The notes beneath the pieces were generated by a model. The model was not told where the DNA came from. It worked only from the letters and a program-made list of their open reading frames with translations, and did no database searches. Positions 59,942-64,000 of a stretch of 64,000 nt of DNA are shown here, in pieces; positions within the stretch are counted from its first letter, which is position 1; every line of letters starts with the position of its first letter. This stretch comes from Ciborinia camelliae (lineage: Eukaryota > Ascomycota > Leotiomycetes > Helotiales > Sclerotiniaceae). Made by a program: the position numbers and the translations under genes. The DNA lies in NCBI GenBank assembly GCA_025890175.1, contig JANPYM010000002.1:1994537-2058536 (forward strand), read 5' to 3'.

Positions 59942-62900
59942 TCATCTTGAAGATTGTGTCCTCATTTTGCGAGCTAACCAATCACCAAGCATTCCATCCA
60001 AACGCTGCAATGTCGTCAGTACAATATTATTGATTCCCATGGCATTCAAACTCACGTTGGTTATATCCGCCAATTTGGCATTTTCTTCTTTGAAAAGATT
60101 GCCCACTACGGGATGATCTGATCCTGCTGGCACTACTCCCGATTTATCATAAACAACAACTAGCAGATCTCTTATATCTGTGTCGTCATCAAAGAATGTC
60201 CTAAGATGCGAGTCGCTCCATGTAGGTGTCGATGTCGAAGTTGTAGAGCTACCAGTGCCCTTCTTAATATCATCTGTGTCAATGAGCTCAGGTGAGGGCG
60301 ATGACATCGGCGATGGTGGTTCTTCTTGACTAGATGTATATTCCATGAGTGCTGGTGGATTAAAATTTGTCGGCGTGATTGGAGAGACTTGTACTGGCGA
60401 TTCCGATAAGCTCTCTTCCATAGCGTCAAGATCTTCCGTCGCAGGAGTTCCCATATCACTGTCAGGGAAGCTATCTGGAACAAGCCGTTCAGTCTGTTCA
60501 CTCGAGGAACGAATAGGTTCTTCGACCTCGGAATCTTCAGAAGATGAATCAAAATCATCCAGTTCGACTCGGGCCTTGGCCTTCTTGGCTTTGACAGGCT
60601 TTGGCTCCGAATTGCCGGAAATTGCGGAATGCAAAATTTTAGATATCGGCCCAGGTGACTTTGGGCTCGAAAATATGGGTGAGCTGCCATTTTCCTGTTG
60701 ATTTGGAGCCGCTGTTTGTGGCTCGGGCTTTACCAGACGCAGAGAAGGTCCTGGCGCCGAATCGGCTGCGACTGCGCGTTCAGAAACTGTCGTAGTAAGT
60801 TGTGGTTCTATAGATCTTGCATCCCTCGTGTTCTGCTTGCGACTTGGTGACATTTCAGGCGGTTGTTTTTGTAACTTGTTGGGTTGTTTCTGGGCTTCTG
60901 GACTCGATTCCTCAACAGATGCCAGGTCAGAGTCCTTGCTAGGGGAAGGAGACGACCTATAATTCTCGTTTGACTGTTTGCTTGATGATATTGAATCTTC
61001 CAGATCATCATCTTGTTGCTTCGACTTCTTGTCTTTTCGCTTAAATAGCCCGCTGAGCATTCCTGGCTTCTTCTCCTTGTCTTTCTTGTCTTTCTTCTCC
61101 TTCTTGTCCTTGATTTTGTCTGATACAAGATCCTTCTCAAGTTTATCGAGACTCGGCCTATGCTTTAGTTTCTCGGAATCATTAGATGTTCGAGTTGAAG
61201 TGCTAGAATCATCACGTAGGAGATTTGGTGTAAGTGTAATTTTTCTAGTTTCAACCGAATCGTCTTTGAAGAATGAATCAGTATTTCGTAGAGTACCATT
61301 CCTAGATTTGCTACCTTCCGACTTTCCTTCAAATATCTCATCGCTAGTTCTAGCCGTATCCAGGCTGGATTTGACGGTAGAGTTGTCCCGTTCGGGACTT
61401 TCGGATTTAATTTCGCGGAGTTCCGAACGCGGTTTGAGCGGCTCTATTGTAATCTCATCGTCATCAACGTTTTGCTCTTGCTGCTCACTTTGTTGCTCTT
61501 GTTGCCCGTAAAAGTCTCCATCGCCATCTTCTTCGTCGGTAGAGTAATCGACATCCGAAGCTTCAACGTACGTCGGCGCCGCGAAAGTCACAGTTTTAGC
61601 ATTCCTTCGCCGGATTGCTTTTTCAGCCGGGTTTTTTGACTTCTCTGCTTGGTCCCCCAAGTGAGCCGATGACAGCTGTGTATGTTAGCAACGTTTTGAA
61701 GGCCCAGAGAAATAGCACGTACATCAATATTCCTATGTTTGTTAAGTCTTGCTAGTCTTTCTGTGGGCGTTTCGATATGTTCTGCTGGTAAGTAACCTAT
61801 GATTGACGAGAGTGTTAACAATTAGACGGGGATGCTCTGCAGTGAGACTTGCCTATACTGCTGTCCTTAACTACCCTTACGAGCCACCAATAGCTGTTAC
61901 TGTCGTCTAGTAAAACCATAGTATCTCCTTTAGTTGCATTCGCTTGGCCCTCTACTGTAGCGACGAAGGTATGAAGCGCGTAAACGAATTCGAAATCGAT
62001 GTCCTCTGATTCTTGTAAGCACTCTCCACCCCATCCTGAATCAATAAATCTAGAGTCAGCAGCATATGGAATATCATCGTCATCATCATCTTCTTCGTCA
62101 TCATACTGGTCTTCTTCGTCCTCGGAGCTTTCGTATGGTATGGTCATTGCCTCGTCATAGTCGTAAGGGTCGAAAGCGGGAGTCGGTGACTTTTCCTGGT
62201 CCGAATCATGCATTGCTTTGAGCTGATCATGGAAATATTCCTCATTGTAGTCCTGGTCGTGTTTCTCAACGTAAGGTCCATACTTCTCCGGAGTTACTGG
62301 TATAGGCGCATCGGTATCGTAGTTTGACGTGGTACTATTCGGCCGGTCGAGATACTCACCTAGATGATGATGATGATATTGGATTTCGTGAGCCACCTGG
62401 CTCAGGTCCATATCTAGCTGGTCGCTCATGGGTTGTAATGGAAAGAAAGTGGGTGGCTCCATGAAAGGGGATGAACTTTCGCCGCACGCTTGTGATAGCG
62501 ATGGGGAGCTTGCCCGGGAGAGGGAATCGGACCTAGAAGGCCAAATTTTTGGAAGAGAATACCCACCATCTTCGATTGATGGGGAGCTTGAGATCTTGTC
62601 CATCATATCATCATCCATGCTATCCTCCCCTTCACCATCCGCCATGTCTCCATCTTCGCCCCTAGAACCTGTCAAACCTCCATTCTGTGTAATTGCCAAA
62701 TCATCTTGCTGACTGTTCCCATTCAAAGCAGAGGTCACTTCAGCGGCCAAATCATCACTCGTATAATCTTGTATCATTTGTCCTTCGCCATTGGTCCATT
62801 CCCTTGACACACGTGGACTTCGATATTGTTCATCTGCGACTTCTGCTGCGACTTCCCGTAATGCTTCGGCCTGATGTGGAGCGGGCGACCCATTGCCTAA

Positions 62901-63054
62901 AGATGCAGCATTTGCATGCTTTTTCGAATGATCTTGCGCAGACGGGGCATTCTGGTCCTGAAGATCAATTGAATCTATAAAATCAGCTACCATTGAAGGG
63001 CGACAGCGAGGTAATTTTAAACCCACCAGCGCGAATGATTTCCGGGCGCGTCAT
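59942..63054 (-). CDS. SH3-domain polarity protein, Bud14-like
   Basis: Four exons (63054-63027, 62974-61853, 61796-61723, 61675-59942) give 985 residues. The 28-nt first exon encodes MTRPEIIRA and joins exon 2 as RADSIDLQDQ. An acidic, disordered region follows (DEEDQYDDEEDDDDDDIPYA). The SH3 domain (about 325-400) reads FEFVYALHTFVATVEGQANATKGDTMVLL, then SYWWLVRVVKDSSIGYLPAEHIETPTERLARLNKHRN, with the segment after SSI contributed by exon 3. Next are Lys-rich KDKKEKKDKKDKEKKPGML and a conserved-looking C-terminal block (DSHLRTFFDDDTDIRDLLVVVYDKSG ... LDGMLGDWLARKM). In yeast, Bud14 works with PP1 Glc7 and formin Bnr1 in actin cable and polarity control. The second intron has a GC donor (G|GCAAGT). 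Orthology is probable, not proven. Confidence 0.88.
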
Positions 63055-64000
63055 GTCTTGATCGTAATGCGAGGTCGCAGACCCTCGAAGAATAATAATT
63101 CTGGTTCTGTGGTGGTTTATTTAACTACCACTTTATGAGATGATTTGTGACAGGCACGGAGCACAGATTATGATTAACATCCAAATGAAATTCAGCGAGA
63201 TTGCTCTGCCACATCTAATACCCTGAAGTCGTAATGAAAAGGAGTGAATAGGGTAAGATAGCCAACGAATAATTGTTGGTGAAGCGTCCAAAAGAATAGA
63301 GAGATCAAGAAATTCAAGAAGGTTTTCGAGGCTTGTTTTTTCCAAAGTTAGAGACAAGTAAATGAATTGTCAAGCCTTAACACGGGGGGTGATAGGAGGA
63401 GGACCGACTTTGGACCAGCAAGTCGTCAACAAGAAATGAGATGAGACTTTCTAATGAAAATCAATGAAAAAAGGAGTGTGATCGAAAGTAAGGCGTTTAT
63501 TATTAGTACAGTAAAATAGGTAGGTATTTGATGATTTTGATCAGATATATATAAAATTGAAACTATACTATTGTGTGACAGTAATTGATGTATGAATATA
63601 AGAACTGAACTGGTACTGTAGTGTATTGTATTGATTGTATTGTATTGTGTTATAGTAAATCTAGAACAATTCTCTGAAATAATTCTTGAACGAGGTTGGA
63701 GATTGGGAGATTGGAGGTTGAAGGTTGGAAGGTTGGAAGGTTGACCATATTCGAAAATGTTTCAATTGATTTGATTGTACCTAGATAGGCAAGGTATTCA
63801 TTGGAATCATTCATTCATTCTTCTCTCAAAGTATGGATGGAGTACCTATGATTGTTTTTTTTTTCTTTTTTTTTCTTTCTTCACTACCTACTGTACACAA
63901 TTATGCAGCACATCAGTACGAGCTATAACAGCCAAGACTTTTCCCTCCTGAAAATAATAAGGTTGGTACCCGAAAATACCTACGGAGGATATATCTGTGG
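63055..64000. other. promoter side of the Bud14-like gene, nothing else recognised
   Basis: AT-rich sequence with GGTTGGAAGGTTGG repeats near 63705-63745 and TACCTA motifs. No gene recognised up to the window edge. Confidence 0.5.

Overview
The window is nuclear DNA of a filamentous ascomycete. Most genes carry one to five short introns with GT-AG borders. The set is typically fungal: CDC48, a Rom2-type Rho1 GEF, a Ste50 adaptor, an alternative NADH dehydrogenase, a secreted aspartic protease and a GPI-type serine/threonine-rich surface protein. The intergenic DNA is long, AT-rich and full of microsatellites. Protein style and intergenic character suggest a leotiomycete, possibly a Botrytis or Sclerotinia relative; that placement is inference.

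Layout. 0-8 kb: a relic of a berberine-bridge-type FAD oxidoreductase, a VOC/glyoxalase-fold protein (three exons), a charged orphan protein and a decayed Mx/dynamin-like GTPase. 8-16 kb: the 3-hydroxyacyl-CoA dehydratase PHS1 converges on the Rho1 GEF ROM2, which is divergent from the V-ATPase proteolipid gene VMA3 (six small exons). 18-27 kb: an aspartic protease, a coiled-coil membrane protein with a 51-bp internal duplication, and a DUF4336-like protein, all on the + strand. 27-32 kb: an accessory, decayed segment with short tandem repeats, a broken SF1 helicase, a roughly 120-bp inverted repeat, an 18-bp repeat array and a broken reading frame with 36-bp repeats. 32-36 kb: a cysteine-rich, Ser/Thr-rich GPI-type protein and a small conserved-looking protein. 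36-48 kb (- strand): CDC48, the NADH dehydrogenase, an 88-residue ten-cysteine secreted protein and a GNAT acetyltransferase with an apparent frameshift. 49-51 kb: a single-pass Ser/Thr-rich membrane protein. 53-63 kb (- strand): an unrecognised protein, STE50 and a Bud14-like SH3 protein whose second intron is GC-AG.

How the genes relate. They are unlinked housekeeping and accessory genes, not an operon or biosynthetic cluster. Several act in polarity and cell-wall signalling (ROM2, STE50, the Bud14-like protein and perhaps the membrane protein at 49 kb), but their spacing does not suggest co-regulation. No RNA gene, intact transposon or CRISPR array was recognised. All splice junctions were placed by hand from frame, motif and splice-site agreement and are not confirmed by transcripts.
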